Under the pieces are notes generated by a model that searched no databases, was not told the origin of the DNA, and saw nothing but the letters and a program-made list of their open reading frames with translations. 64,000 bases of DNA from Devosia epidermidihirudinis (GTDB lineage: Bacteria; Pseudomonadota; Alphaproteobacteria; Rhizobiales; Devosiaceae): positions 558,001-622,000 of the forward strand of contig NZ_LANJ01000016.1 in assembly GCF_000971295.1 (NCBI RefSeq). The letters run 5' to 3'. Within the stretch, counting starts at the first letter, position 1. Each line of letters begins with the position of its first letter. A program made the translations under genes and the position numbers. Positions 35,213 to 46,133 of the stretch are shown one piece after another.

Positions 35213-35695
35213 TTACTTCTTGCCCATCGGATAGGGCAGGTAGCCCGCAAAGCCGGTGAGCTTCCAGACGCCGTCGACGCGGCGGAGGAAATAGAGCGTC
35301 TGCCAGTTCATCACGTCCTGGCCGCCATCCTTAAGCGCCAGGACGCCGTCGAACTTTTTATGGGCGAGGGCGATGTCGCCGTTGATCTCGATTTCCGTGA
35401 GGCTGGTGGCGCGGTGAATGCCGGCCAGCACGTCTTCGGCATATTCCAGCTTCTGGCTGTCCTTGGCCTGGCGAATCCAGTCGTCGCGATAGGCCTCGAG
35501 CGTTGGGAAGCTAATGCGCCAGTCATCGGGATTGCCCGATTTGCCGCCATTGATGCCGAGAAAGCCCTCCCGAACAAAATCGCCGTCGACCATGCTCCAG
35601 TCGGCGGCGACGAAGGCGGCGATGTCGCGATCCACCAACATGGTCCAGATGGCGCTGCGGTCCGCATCATTGGGGAAGGGATTTGTGCTGCTCAT
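35213..35695 (-). CDS. SnoaL/NTF2-like fold protein
   Basis: 160 residues. The sequence 'WTMLVDRDIAAFVAADWSMV' at the start and 'IALAHKKFDG' with 'WQTLYFLRRVDGVWKLTGF' at the end match the cone-shaped NTF2 fold used by SnoaL and ketosteroid-isomerase-like proteins. No signal peptide. It probably binds or converts a small hydrophobic compound. The ATG at 35693-35695 is chosen as the family N-terminus. It is the first gene of the minus-strand operon. Confidence 0.8.
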   Translation of the reverse strand: MSSTNPFPNDADRSAIWTMLVDRDIAAFVAADWSMVDGDFVREGFLGINGGKSGNPDDWRISFPTLEAYRDDWIRQAKDSQKLEYAEDVLAGIHRATSLTEIEINGDIALAHKKFDGVLALKDGGQDVMNWQTLYFLRRVDGVWKLTGFAGYLPYPMGKK

Positions 35696-35910
35696 AGTCT
35701 CGTCTCGCCTCTTTAACTTGCCCACGCGTTCAGAAGGGTGTCAGCTAGCATTCGACCTGTGTGATGCCGCGCGACCCCAATGCGCCATTTGTGTTGGATA
35801 TTTTCATTCGTGTCATTGGCATAACGGGCAAAACAAGAGCCCACATGGATACCAATTTCGACATGCTGCGCCATTCTTTGGCGCTTGTCCACACCCATTG
35901 ACGGCCATAC

Positions 35911-35940
35911 TTTCAGCAAAACGCCTAGTTTTTCAGCAAA
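35911..35940. promoter_or_regulatory. 10-bp direct repeat with 20-bp period
   Basis: TTTCAGCAAA occurs at 35911-35920 and again at 35931-35940. A period of two helical turns suits a dimeric regulator binding on one face. Confidence 0.4.
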
Positions 35941-36006
35941 GTGGCGGCTTTCCGCGCAAAAGTGCGGGGTGGCTTAAATTGGTATTGAACTGGTGGCGAA
36001 TTCATG

Positions 36007-36055
36007 TTGACATCGTCTTGGGAACGCCGTTTATTTTGAAAATAGTTTACAAGAA
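36007..36055 (+). promoter_or_regulatory. Candidate promoter and RpiR-type site before the amino-sugar operon
   Basis: TTGACA at 36007-36012 is followed 18 bp later by TTATTT at 36031-36036, a fair sigma-70 type pair. At 36038-36055 GAAAATAGTTTACAAGAA overlaps the start of transcription region and shares about 14 of 18 bases with 46295-46312. This would suit a repressor. Confidence 0.45.
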
Positions 36056-36108
36056 TGCCGACTATTCCGGAAGAGAATGGCGGCAAGTAGGGCAACGGAC
36101 AGGCGCAC

Positions 36109-37263
36109 ATGCGGGTAGGCATTATCGGCCTTGGTTATCGTCTCGGTTATCTGGCGCGGGTATTTTCTGCCGCCCGTGATGACTTCAATGTGGTTGGTTA
36201 TGTAGACCCGGCGCCAGCGGGTCTCCCCTATGCGACTGAGCACGGCGTATCCGTCGGCACCCAGTATGACTCGCTCGAAGCGCTGCTGGACAATGGTCAG
36301 CTCGACCTGCTGATGGTGGGCTCTCCCAATCACCTGCACCTCGAACACATCCGTATCGGCCTCGACCGCGGCCTCAAGATTTTCACCGAAAAGCCTGTTG
36401 TCACCAGCATCGAAGACACCATGGCGCTGGCCAAGCTGATTGCTCAGTACGGCTCGGACAATCTGATGGTTGGCCTCGTGCTGCGGTATGCGCCGCTCTA
36501 TGTGGATCTGCGCAAGGCGCAGGCCGAAGGCCAGCTCGGCGATATCACCTCGATCGAAGCGTCCGAGCACATTCCGCCCTATCATGGTGCGTTCTTCATG
36601 CGCGACTGGCGTCGTTACGAGCGCTATTCGGGCAGCTTCATGCTCGAAAAGTGCTGCCACGACCTCGATCTCTATAACGGCGTCATGGGTTGCCGGCCGC
36701 AATATGTATCGAGCTTTGGCGGTCGCCGCACCTTCGTTCCGTCCAATGCGCCGCAGGTTTCCGGCATCAACGACATGGAAGTCTATCACCGCAAGCCCAG
36801 CGGCTGGCAGGGAAGCGACAAGGTGTTCGACAGCGATGGCGACATCATCGATTTCCAGACGGCGATGGTCCAGTACGCCAACGGCGCAGCGCTGACCTTC
36901 CACACAAATCTCAATGTGCCCGATGATTTCCGGCGCTTTGCCGTGATGGGTGCCAAGGGCATGGCTGAAGGCGACTTCATCCGCAATTTCCTGCGCGTCA
37001 CCGATAGCCGCACATCCGAGCGGCTGGTCGACGCCACCTACAAGACCAGCGGGCTCAGCCAGCACTATGGTGCGGATGAGCAGATGGCTGAGGATATTCT
37101 CAAGCATGTGCTCGAGGGCGCGCCGCTGCCGGTATCGGTCACCGATGCCCTTGAAGCTGGCCTGCTGGCCCTGACAATGGATCAGGCAATGCGCACCAAG
37201 ACCGTCATCGACATGACCCCGATCTGGGCTGAATTCGATGCCGCTCTCGGCCGATCGAACTGA
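36109..37263 (+). CDS. Gfo/Idh/MocA-family oxidoreductase
   Basis: 384 residues. The Rossmann motif 'GIIGLGYRLGYLARVF' begins at residue 4, and the 'EKPVV' motif follows near residue 95, which contributes the cofactor-binding Lys. The C-terminal domain with 'LEKCCHDLDLYNGVM' supplies the substrate pocket. It should oxidise or reduce a sugar, inositol or amino-sugar derivative with NAD(P). It is the first gene of an operon with an ABC sugar importer and a GH20 hexosaminidase, so a hexosamine derivative is likely. Confidence 0.9.
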   Translation: MRVGIIGLGYRLGYLARVFSAARDDFNVVGYVDPAPAGLPYATEHGVSVGTQYDSLEALLDNGQLDLLMVGSPNHLHLEHIRIGLDRGLKIFTEKPVVTSIEDTMALAKLIAQYGSDNLMVGLVLRYAPLYVDLRKAQAEGQLGDITSIEASEHIPPYHGAFFMRDWRRYERYSGSFMLEKCCHDLDLYNGVMGCRPQYVSSFGGRRTFVPSNAPQVSGINDMEVYHRKPSGWQGSDKVFDSDGDIIDFQTAMVQYANGAALTFHTNLNVPDDFRRFAVMGAKGMAEGDFIRNFLRVTDSRTSERLVDATYKTSGLSQHYGADEQMAEDILKHVLEGAPLPVSVTDALEAGLLALTMDQAMRTKTVIDMTPIWAEFDAALGRSN

Positions 37264-37274
37264 GGAGAGAGCCG

Positions 37275-38162
37275 ATGACCAGCACCCGCAGCGCAACCCT
37301 CTTTGCATTGGCCCTGCTGGCCCCGGCACTGATCTACATCCTCACCATCGTCGCCTATCCGCTGGTGGACACATTCATCCTCAGCTTCACCAATGCGGCG
37401 CTCCGCCCCGATTATGACTGGGTCGGCTGGGCCAATTATCAGCGCATCTTCACCGCCGGTAACTTCACCGAGGTGATCATCCGGACCTTCATCTGGACGC
37501 TGCTGTCGGTGGGCATGAAGATGATCATCGGCATGTGCGGCGCAGTGCTGCTCAATGCCGCCATTCCCGGCCAGGCGCTGTTCCGCATCCTGACCATGCC
37601 ACCCTGGGTCGTGCCCATGGCTATCGGCATCTACATGTGGAGTTGGATGTATAACGGCCAGTTCGGCATGATTTCGGGCCTGTTGCAGAATTTCGGCTTC
37701 ATCAGCCGTCCCGTGGCGTGGCTCGCTTATGGCGACACCGCGTTCTGGGCCACCATCGTCACCGACGTGTGGATTGGCGTGCCCATGGTCACCATTTATT
37801 TCCTTGCCGCCATGCAGTCCATTCCACGTGATCTGCACGAAGCTGCCTGGACCGATGGGGCAGGGCGTTTCTATCGCTTCCGTCGCATCACGCTGCCGCT
37901 GATGGTTCCAGCCGTGCTGACCATGAGCCTGCTCAGCCTGATCTCCACCTTCAACTCGTTCGATATCATCTGGATCCTGACCCAGGGCGGGCCGTCCGGT
38001 TCGACCACCACCATGATCATCGACACCTACAAGACTGCTATCGGCAGCCGCAAATATGGCGAAGGCGCTGCCCGCGCCGTGGTGATCTGCATCTTCGTGC
38101 TGACCTTCTGCTTCGTCTACTTCCGCGCCGTTCGCAAACTCTCGCAGGGAGAAGCCAAATGA
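37275..38162 (+). CDS. Sugar ABC transporter permease (MalF/UgpA-like)
   Basis: 295 residues, six helices. The start 'LFALALLAPALIYILTIVAY' and the EAA loop 'AMQSIPRDLHEAAWTDGAGR' are typical of the CUT1 carbohydrate importers. It starts 11 bp after the Gfo/Idh gene and overlaps the next permease by 4 bases. Confidence 0.92.
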   Translation: MTSTRSATLFALALLAPALIYILTIVAYPLVDTFILSFTNAALRPDYDWVGWANYQRIFTAGNFTEVIIRTFIWTLLSVGMKMIIGMCGAVLLNAAIPGQALFRILTMPPWVVPMAIGIYMWSWMYNGQFGMISGLLQNFGFISRPVAWLAYGDTAFWATIVTDVWIGVPMVTIYFLAAMQSIPRDLHEAAWTDGAGRFYRFRRITLPLMVPAVLTMSLLSLISTFNSFDIIWILTQGGPSGSTTTMIIDTYKTAIGSRKYGEGAARAVVICIFVLTFCFVYFRAVRKLSQGEAK

Positions 38163-39091
38163 GTGACGTCGCCCGCACCACCGAAGTTGCCGCCGCCGAC
38201 AGCCCTGCCATCGTCAAGCCAAAGCGCCGCGTGCGCGCCAGCAAGCCGATGATCGACCGCTATCGCTGGTTTGAAATTCTCGGGCTCTATGCCGGTCTGC
38301 TGGTGTTCCTGTTCTTCGTGCTGTCGCCTTTCATTGAAGGGTTCATGGTGTCGCTCAAGCCGCTCGCGCAGCTGTTCTCGACGCCATACAGCTTCATTCC
38401 CAAGCGCGCCTCGTTCGATGCCTATTTCCAGATGTGGCAGAGCGTGCCGATGCTGGGGCTCTATATCTTCAACTCGTTCTTCATCTCGACCGTGGTGACG
38501 CTCATCGTCATCGCCGTGGTGGTGCCGGCAGCCTACGCTTTCGCCCGCTTCCAGTTTGCTGGCGCCGGCCTGATGCTGGGCGCATTCCTGGCCGTGAACA
38601 TGTTCTCGGGCGCCGTGCTGCTGATCCCACTGTTCCGCCTGATGCGGTCCATGGGCCTGCTCAACACCTACTGGGCGATGATTGTGCCCGGTGCCGCCTT
38701 CCTCATTCCATCGTCCATCTGGCTGCTGCGCACCTATCTCATCCGTATCCCCAAGGAACTGGATGAAGCCGCGTGGGTCGATGGAGCTAGCCGCCTTTAC
38801 ACGCTGCGCCGGGTCATTCTGCCTTTGGCCATGCCAGGCATCGTGGTGGTCGCCATCATGACCTTCATCGGGGCCTATGCGCAGCAGTTCATCTTCGCGC
38901 TGACGTTCAATTCCAAATCCGAATTCATGCCGCTGCCAATCGGGCTCTTCGCCTTCTTCGGCAAACAGGAAGTGGTCTGGAATGAGCTGATGGCCGCCAG
39001 CTTCGTAGGGGTGCTGCCGGTCATGATCGTCATCGTATTTCTGCAACGCTACCTCGTGGCCGGTCTGACGGCGGGGGCAGTCAAGCAGTAG
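38159..39091 (+). CDS. Sugar ABC transporter permease (MalG/UgpE-like)
   Basis: 310 residues with a charged N-terminal tail of about 35 residues, then six helices. The EAA loop reads 'YLIRIPKELDEAAWVDGASR', the classical MalG form. It makes the channel with the preceding permease. The N-terminal tail is longer than usual but has no clear motif. Confidence 0.92.
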   Translation: MSDVARTTEVAAADSPAIVKPKRRVRASKPMIDRYRWFEILGLYAGLLVFLFFVLSPFIEGFMVSLKPLAQLFSTPYSFIPKRASFDAYFQMWQSVPMLGLYIFNSFFISTVVTLIVIAVVVPAAYAFARFQFAGAGLMLGAFLAVNMFSGAVLLIPLFRLMRSMGLLNTYWAMIVPGAAFLIPSSIWLLRTYLIRIPKELDEAAWVDGASRLYTLRRVILPLAMPGIVVVAIMTFIGAYAQQFIFALTFNSKSEFMPLPIGLFAFFGKQEVVWNELMAASFVGVLPVMIVIVFLQRYLVAGLTAGAVKQ

Positions 39092-39170
39092 GAGCTTGGG
39101 TTCGGGGGCTGGGGTCCCTGATGCCCGGAGAAGCGTGCCCACAGGGCATGTAATGCAAGGGAGACTACAC

Positions 39171-40388
39171 GTGAAACATACTACCGGACTTCTGGCCGTA
39201 TCGATGCTGGCACTTGCCTGCGCAACGCCAGCTGCCTTCGCGCAGGACAAGGAAATTTCCTTCATCAACTGCGGTGACGAACTCACTGCCGGCTATCCCG
39301 AATACATCGCCGAGTGGGAAGCTGCGAACCCAGGCTACAAGATCGTTCCCGAGCTCGTTGGCTGGGGCCAGTGCCAGGACAAGGTGACCACGCTTGCCGC
39401 CGCTGGCACGCCCGTCGCTCTGGCCTATGTCGGCTCGCGTACCCTCAAGCAGTTCGCTCTGAACGACCTGATCGTTCCAGTGCCGATGACGGATGAGGAA
39501 AAGGCCGCCTACTACAACTACGTGCCAGAAACCGTCACCTTCGATGGCACCCAGTGGGGCGTGCCGGTGGCTTTCTCCACCAAGGCTCTCTACTGGAACA
39601 AGGCGCTGTTCCGCGCTGCTGGTCTCGATCCAGAAGTCGCTCCGAAGACTTGGGAAGAAGAAATCGCCTTCGCCAAGGCCATTTCCGAAAAGACCGATGC
39701 TGATGGTTTCGGCGTCGTCGCCAAGACCTTCGACAACACCGTGCACCAGTTCCTGCACTGGGTTTACACCAATAACGGCACTGTCATCGACGCTGACAAC
39801 AACATCACGCTCGACAGCCCACAGAACCTGGCTGCTCTGACTGCGCTCAAGGACATCACGGCCTATGCCGAAGAAGGTCCAACCGCTTACGAGCAGAACG
39901 AAGTGCGCGCCATCTTCCTCGATGGCAAGCTCGGCATGATCCACGCTGCCGTTGGCGCCGTGAACCGCCTTGAAGACACCGACATCGAATGGGGCGTCGC
40001 CAACCTGCCGCTCGGCACCGATGCAAAGGGTCCAGGCACTCTGCTGATCACCGATGCGCTGGCTGTGTTCAAGGGCACCGGCGTTGAAGAGCAGGCGATC
40101 GACTTCGCCAAGTTCCTCACCGCTCCAGATCGTCAGTTCGAAGCCGAAATGGCACAGGGTCTGACCCCACTGCGTCCAGTACCTGCCGTTGCAACCCTGG
40201 TTGCCGAAAAGCCATACTGGAAGCCATTCCTCGATGGCATCGAGTTCGGTGGTCCTGAGCCTCTGTTCACCGACTATATCGGTTTCCAGAACGTCATGAT
40301 CGAAATGGTCCAGTCGGTTGTTACCGGCGCTGCCGAGCCACAGGCCGCCCTCACCAAGGCTGCCGGCGAACTCGAGCAGTACAAGTAA
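39171..40388 (+). CDS. Sugar ABC transporter substrate-binding protein
   Basis: 405 residues from a GTG after AGGGAGA. The signal peptide '[20 protein letters not shown]' is cleaved near 'AQDKE'. The body ([20 protein letters not shown], '[20 protein letters not shown]', '[13 protein letters not shown]', '[14 protein letters not shown]') is of the family 1 binding proteins. The open frame from 39096 is an extension without signal character. It captures the oligosaccharide for the two permeases; chitobiose-like ligands are suggested by the hexosaminidase downstream. Confidence 0.92.
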   Translation: MKHTTGLLAVSMLALACATPAAFAQDKEISFINCGDELTAGYPEYIAEWEAANPGYKIVPELVGWGQCQDKVTTLAAAGTPVALAYVGSRTLKQFALNDLIVPVPMTDEEKAAYYNYVPETVTFDGTQWGVPVAFSTKALYWNKALFRAAGLDPEVAPKTWEEEIAFAKAISEKTDADGFGVVAKTFDNTVHQFLHWVYTNNGTVIDADNNITLDSPQNLAALTALKDITAYAEEGPTAYEQNEVRAIFLDGKLGMIHAAVGAVNRLEDTDIEWGVANLPLGTDAKGPGTLLITDALAVFKGTGVEEQAIDFAKFLTAPDRQFEAEMAQGLTPLRPVPAVATLVAEKPYWKPFLDGIEFGGPEPLFTDYIGFQNVMIEMVQSVVTGAAEPQAALTKAAGELEQYK

Positions 40389-40401
40389 TCTGAGCCAAAA
40401 C

Positions 40402-40428
40402 GCCGTCGCCCCAAATCGGGGCGGCGGC
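40402..40428. terminator. Intercistronic hairpin after the binding-protein gene
   Basis: GCCGTCGCCCC and GGGGCGGCGGC pair around 5 bases (one mismatch). No T-run, so it is likely an mRNA-stabilising or partial terminator. Confidence 0.6.
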
Positions 40429-40461
40429 ATCCTACCCCCGCCCTATCTGGAGCCGCGGTCC

Positions 40462-41538
<1,077 letters not shown>

Positions 41539-41568
41539 GCCGGACCACCCCGCCCTCAGGAGAGCCTT

Positions 41569-42435
41569 ATGCTGGACATCGTCGGCCTGTTGCAGACCGA
41601 AAAGAACGAGTTCACGCGCTCCGAACGGGCGTTGACCGAGATCGTGCTGGCGGACGTCGATAGTGTGCTCAAGATGAGTATTGTCGACCTCGCCGCACAG
41701 GCCGATGTGTCCCCGCCCACCGTCACCCGCTTCTGTCGCCGCCTCGGTTGCGACAGCTATGCCGATTTCAAGGTGCGGCTGGCGCAGTCCCGCTTTGTTG
41801 GGCAGCGCTATTTCGCGCCCACAGCGGGGCCATCGAGCGTGCGCGAGATCGCCCAGGGCGTGGTCAACGCCATCCAGTCCACCATCTACGAAACCTTCGA
41901 CCATCTCGATTTCGATGCCATCGAGCGCGCCGCCGAAAGTATCGTGAAGGCCAGTTTCGTGCTGTCTTATGGCTCGGGCGGTTCGTCCTCCATGGTGGCG
42001 GCTGAAACCGAAGTGCGGCTGTTCCGCCTGGGCATCAAGATCGCCTCGTCGATGGACCATCAGGTGCAGCTGATGCGCGCGGCGTCGTCGCCCACCGGCA
42101 CGGTGATCATCGCCTTCTCGCTCAGCGGCAATAATCTGCCGCTGGCCAAGGCGCTGGCGGTGGCCGGGGAATATGGGCTGACGCGCATCGTGCTGACGCG
42201 CTCGGGCTCGCCGCTGGCCGAATATGCCGATGTGCTGCTGCCCATCGATCGCAGCGAAAACAACGACATCCTGCAGCCAACATCCAGTCGCTACGCGTTT
42301 TTGGCGACCGTCGACATTCTCGCGCAGACCGTTGCGACGCGGCTCGGGCCGCCCGCCATCGCCAGCATGCGGCGCATCAAGCATCAGCTCGTCGTCAATC
42401 GCGACGGCGAGGATACCCAACCGCTCGGCGATTAG
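41569..42435 (+). CDS. RpiR/MurR-family transcriptional regulator
   Basis: 288 residues. The helix-turn-helix lies in 'MSIVDLAAQADVSPPTVTRF' and 'RRLGCDSYADFKVRLAQSRF', and the SIS domain in 'SIVKASFVLSYGSGGSSSMV' with 'TVIIAFSLSGNNLPLAKALA'. It should sense a phosphorylated sugar and control this operon. The shared sites at 36038-36055 and 46295-46312 are candidates for its operator. It lies 30 bp after the ATPase gene and 38 bp before the hexosaminidase gene. Confidence 0.92.
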   Translation: MLDIVGLLQTEKNEFTRSERALTEIVLADVDSVLKMSIVDLAAQADVSPPTVTRFCRRLGCDSYADFKVRLAQSRFVGQRYFAPTAGPSSVREIAQGVVNAIQSTIYETFDHLDFDAIERAAESIVKASFVLSYGSGGSSSMVAAETEVRLFRLGIKIASSMDHQVQLMRAASSPTGTVIIAFSLSGNNLPLAKALAVAGEYGLTRIVLTRSGSPLAEYADVLLPIDRSENNDILQPTSSRYAFLATVDILAQTVATRLGPPAIASMRRIKHQLVVNRDGEDTQPLGD

Positions 42436-42473
42436 TCGCCGCTTCTTTCAACCATCAGTTTCCGGACGCTGCC

Positions 42474-44489
42474 ATGACGACGCCAAGACTTTCGCTCACG
42501 ACCCATTGGACGCCCGCCAGCGACGCCGCTCCGCTCGCCTACAGCCTCAAGCTCACCAATAATGGTGACGAGGCGATCAGCGATTTCACGCTGTCCTTCT
42601 CCGGTCCCGCCCGCATCGATCCACTGGCGACTATTGAGAATGGTACGCTGCTGGTGCGCCTCTCCAACCACACGGAAGCCGCGCCACCCGAAGGCTTTGT
42701 GCTGAAGCCCGGCGAGACCTGGGAGCTGACCTTCCGTGGCCTCAGCTGGCCGCTGCGTCACTGGCAGGATGGCGCCAACGGCGCCTATGTCGTGCTGGCC
42801 GATGGATCTACCGTCACCATCCCGGTTGCGCCAACCCACGCCACAGGCAATAATGCGCCGCTGCGCAAGGGCTCGACGCGCTACAAGATCCCCGGCAAGG
42901 CTCCGGTGTCCGTGTCCATCGTGCCATGGCCAAAGTCCGTCGCCACCACGGGCGCACGCACTACGCCAGTGGGCTTTGAGCTGCAGCCGCAGGGCGATCT
43001 GGCAGGAAATGTCGCTGCCGCCTTTGCCCGTCTCGTCGATGACCTCTTCCCCGTCGAAGGCATTGTCCGCCCCGCCTCGCAGGCCGGCTTTCCGGTCAAG
43101 CTGGTGGAAAAAGCTGGCTTCGCTCCGGAAGCCTATGAGGTCACCTTCGCCGTCGACGACGTCACCGTCACTGCTTCGACCCATGCGGGCCTGCTCTATG
43201 GCCTGATCACCCTGGGTCAGGTGCTGCGCGGCGCGCTGCAATACCCGCAAACCTTCGTCTTCCCCACGGGCGGCACCATCAGCGACGAGCCCGGTTTCCG
43301 CTTCCGCGGCACCCATCTCGACGTCGCGCGCCAGTTCTATTCCGCTGCCGAAGTGAAGCGCCTGCTGAAGCTGCTGGCCTGGAACAAGATGAACCGCTTC
43401 CACTGGCATTTGAGCGAGGACGAAGCCTGGCGCGTTGAGATCGACGCCTATCCGCAGCTGACCGAAATCGGCGCCTGGCGCGGCCACGGCAAGGCATTGC
43501 CGCCGCTGCTGGGCTCGGGACCACACCCCACCGGCGGCTTTTACTCAAAAGCCGTGATCCGCGAGATCGTGCAGCTCGGTCAGGATCTGGGTATCCAGAT
43601 CATCCCCGAGATCGACATTCCCGGCCACAGCTACGCCACGCTTCAGGCACTGCCGCATCTGCGCGATCCCAACGAGATCGGCGAGTACCAGTCGGTGCAG
43701 GGCTTCCCCAATAACAGCCTCAACCCAGCCTATGAGCCGGTTTATGAGTTCATCGACACGGTGGTCGGGGAAGTGCTTGAGCTGTTCCCGGGCGGTATTT
43801 TCCACCTCGGCGCCGACGAAGTGCCGCTGGCGGCATGGTCCGGTTCGCCCCTGGCGCTGGACCTCCTGGAAAAGCTCGCTGGTCCTGCCATGCGCAAGAA
43901 GCACGAAGCCCAGCTTAACAAGCTTGGCAATCATGGTGGCGCCGACGAAATCGAAGGCTCGCCGACGGCCATCCTGCAGGCCGAATTTATTCGCCGCGTG
44001 CACCAGATCATCGCCTCCAAGGGCGCAGTGACCGGCGGCTGGGAAGAGACTGCGCATGGCGACGTGGTCGACAAGGCCAAGACCTATCTCGTGGGTTGGC
44101 GCAATGTGGAGATCAACCGGGCGCTTGCGGCGCGTGGCTATGACATCGTCGTCTCTCCCGGTCAGCGGTATTACCTCGACATGGCCAACTCCACCGATTG
44201 GGCCGAGCCGGGCGCTGCCTGGGCGGGAAATTCCAACGCGCAGGAAACCTATGAGTTCGAGCCACGCGATGGCTGGAACGAGGAAGAGCTGTCCCACCTG
44301 CTGGGGATCCAGAGCTGCATCTGGAGCGAGTCCATGACCGACCGGGCAATCTTTGACCGCCTCGTCTTCCCGCGCATTTCCGCCATCGCGGAATCCGGCT
44401 GGACCCTGCCTGAGCGCAAGAGCTGGAAGCGGTTTGAAGCGCTGGTTGGCCTGATGCCAATTCTTTACGGGAACTGGTCGGAAGACTGA
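42474..44489 (+). CDS. GH20 beta-N-acetylhexosaminidase
   Basis: 671 residues, with no signal peptide, so probably cytosolic. An N-terminal beta domain (about 1-140) precedes the GH20b-like segment, and the (beta/alpha)8 catalytic domain begins near 'FRGTHLDVARQFYSAAEV' and includes 'NRFHWHLSEDEAWRVEI'. The catalytic pair is Asp448-Glu449 in 'FHLGADEVP'; the family usual is G-D-E, so the Ala in place of Gly is a small change. It would release terminal GlcNAc or GalNAc from imported oligosaccharides. It ends the operon that begins with the Gfo/Idh gene. Confidence 0.92.
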   Translation: MTTPRLSLTTHWTPASDAAPLAYSLKLTNNGDEAISDFTLSFSGPARIDPLATIENGTLLVRLSNHTEAAPPEGFVLKPGETWELTFRGLSWPLRHWQDGANGAYVVLADGSTVTIPVAPTHATGNNAPLRKGSTRYKIPGKAPVSVSIVPWPKSVATTGARTTPVGFELQPQGDLAGNVAAAFARLVDDLFPVEGIVRPASQAGFPVKLVEKAGFAPEAYEVTFAVDDVTVTASTHAGLLYGLITLGQVLRGALQYPQTFVFPTGGTISDEPGFRFRGTHLDVARQFYSAAEVKRLLKLLAWNKMNRFHWHLSEDEAWRVEIDAYPQLTEIGAWRGHGKALPPLLGSGPHPTGGFYSKAVIREIVQLGQDLGIQIIPEIDIPGHSYATLQALPHLRDPNEIGEYQSVQGFPNNSLNPAYEPVYEFIDTVVGEVLELFPGGIFHLGADEVPLAAWSGSPLALDLLEKLAGPAMRKKHEAQLNKLGNHGGADEIEGSPTAILQAEFIRRVHQIIASKGAVTGGWEETAHGDVVDKAKTYLVGWRNVEINRALAARGYDIVVSPGQRYYLDMANSTDWAEPGAAWAGNSNAQETYEFEPRDGWNEEELSHLLGIQSCIWSESMTDRAIFDRLVFPRISAIAESGWTLPERKSWKRFEALVGLMPILYGNWSED

Positions 44490-44514
44490 GTTTCTTATTC
44501 TCCGACAACGCAAT

Positions 44515-44545
44515 CGTCACCCTCGGGTCGAGCCCGAGGGTGACG
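44515..44545. terminator. 13-bp-stem hairpin after the hexosaminidase gene
   Basis: CGTCACCCTCGGG and CCCGAGGGTGACG pair perfectly around 5 bases. It is related to the 10589-10669 palindrome family and likely ends the operon. Confidence 0.7.
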
Positions 44546-44580
44546 AGCGGTGTGGAGCAAAGTTCACCGTCCAACCACAA

Positions 44581-44649
44581 CGTCATTCCCGCGAAAGCGG
44601 GAATCCCCCTGGCGATGTGAAGGGAGATTCCCGCTTTCGCGGGAATGAC
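44581..44649. repeat. 'tcccgcgaaagcggga' palindrome, copy 2
   Basis: CGTCATTCCCGCGAAAGCGG is mirrored by CCGCTTTCGCGGGAATGACA. The arms match 10710-10779 almost exactly, while the centre differs. Confidence 0.9.
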
Positions 44650-44675
44650 ACTGTGGCTGAAAAGAAGTGTGGGCC

Positions 44676-46133
44676 TCAGGCCCAGGGGTTCTCCACCATC
44701 GGCCAGATGTCGCGACGCGCCTTGCGATAGGGCGTGGTGGCGGGCGTGTTCGGATAGGGCTTGCCGGCCGCGCAGTAGATGATCTCCGAGGCGATCTTGG
44801 AGAACGAGTCATAGAAATGGTTGGTCGACTTGATCAGCAGGATCTTGCGCGATGTCGGGTCGATCCCCAGCGCCGAGAACAGGCTGGGGTCAAAGCTCTG
44901 GGCGCGGGTGGAGTTGAGGATCACATCGATCCCGTCAAAGCTGATCCAGGCCGCATCGCCGAACGGGGCAAAGCTTTCGCCAAACTTCATTTCAGCATTG
45001 GCGACCAGCTTGCGCACGGTGACGATCTTGTCGATGGGGCTGCCAGTGAGCGGCGCTGACTTGGCGCCAAAGCGCAGCGGGATCTCGGCGCCTTCGCCAG
45101 CGGCCATGCAGATCTGCACCGCAATCGGGTCCCAGATTGTGCCCACGGCCACATCGGTCACGCCCTGTGCGATCAGCTCTGCAAGAACCACAGTGGCGTC
45201 GCCCGCCGTGCCGCCACCGGGATTGTCCCAGACATCGGCAATCACCACGGGCCCCTTGGGCGCGGCGACGGCGGCAGTGACCGCCGTCTTTTCATCGACC
45301 TGCGCCACCATGAAGGTGCCGCGCATGGAGAAGAGGTCCCGGCCCAGCTTTTCAGCCAGAGCCGCGCCCTGCGCCGCCGCATTGTCGGTGACGGCAATGA
45401 TCTTGGTGCCCATTTCGGGCACGTCGCCGGCCATAAAACCGTGGATGACCGAAAGCGACAGCACATCCGGTTCGGACTTTTCCAGCGCATAGAGCTGGTC
45501 GACAAAGCCGCGCATCGGCTGCTTGGAGGTGGGGAACACGTCGATCATGCGGCAATCGAACACCGACATGACGGGCGTGATTTCCTTGGTCAGTGCCCGC
45601 ACGGCAATCGACCACAGATCGCGGGCGCGATCGACGAAGTCGGTGTGTGGAAACTCCTTGAACACGACGAAGAAATTGGCGGCTGCGACGCGCTTGGCGG
45701 TCAGGTGGCTGTGCGGGTCGAGCTCGGCACAGATCAGAACGTCAGGCCCGACAATGTCGCGCACGCGGGACAGGAAATCGCCCTCGGGGTCATCATAGCC
45801 CTGCGCCACCATAGCGCCATGCAGGCCCAACACCACGCCATCAACAGGCAAGGCGGCTTGCAGCTGCTCGAGGATTTCATCGCGCAGATATTCATAGGTG
45901 CTGCGTGCCACAAGACCTGCGGGGTCGGCCCAGCTCGAGCTGCCCTCGATCAGCGTCCAGCCCAATTGCCCACACACTTCGCGGCCCACGGTGATCGGCG
46001 CGGTGCACAGCGTCGGCGTCACCGGATGCTGACCAGGGCCGGCATAAAGCGATGCCTCAAAGGCCCGCCGGTCAATGGCGATGGGGGAAAAGGTATTGGT
46101 CTCGGTGGCCAGAGCGGCGGTAAACACGCGCAC
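44676..46133 (-). CDS. M81 family metallohydrolase (MlrC-like)
   Basis: 485 residues from a GTG whose product begins VRVFTAALATETNTFSP, the normal N-terminus of the family. The open extension to an ATG at 46217 has no family similarity. Metal sites are 'AELDPHSHLT' and 'FKEFPHTDFVDR', with 'WDNPGGGTAGD' as the glycine-rich marker. It is divergent from the RidA-SDR-DSD1 operon, with which M81 genes often travel. It differs clearly from the other M81 gene in the window (32440-33873), so the two probably act on different substrates. Confidence 0.88.
   Translation of the reverse strand: MRVFTAALATETNTFSPIAIDRRAFEASLYAGPGQHPVTPTLCTAPITVGREVCGQLGWTLIEGSSSWADPAGLVARSTYEYLRDEILEQLQAALPVDGVVLGLHGAMVAQGYDDPEGDFLSRVRDIVGPDVLICAELDPHSHLTAKRVAAANFFVVFKEFPHTDFVDRARDLWSIAVRALTKEITPVMSVFDCRMIDVFPTSKQPMRGFVDQLYALEKSEPDVLSLSVIHGFMAGDVPEMGTKIIAVTDNAAAQGAALAEKLGRDLFSMRGTFMVAQVDEKTAVTAAVAAPKGPVVIADVWDNPGGGTAGDATVVLAELIAQGVTDVAVGTIWDPIAVQICMAAGEGAEIPLRFGAKSAPLTGSPIDKIVTVRKLVANAEMKFGESFAPFGDAAWISFDGIDVILNSTRAQSFDPSLFSALGIDPTSRKILLIKSTNHFYDSFSKIASEIIYCAAGKPYPNTPATTPYRKARRDIWPMVENPWA

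Larger units (their letters stand above)
35696..36108. other. 413-bp gene-free divergent promoter region
   Basis: AT-richer than its surroundings. It holds a 10-bp direct repeat (35911-35920, 35931-35940), a TTGACA box at 36007 and a sequence shared with the RidA promoter (36038-36055). No gene is supported. Confidence 0.7.

Noticed and set aside
39096..39170. Longer start for the sugar-binding protein
   Set aside because: The added residues have no signal-peptide character and a strong ribosome-binding site precedes the GTG at 39171.
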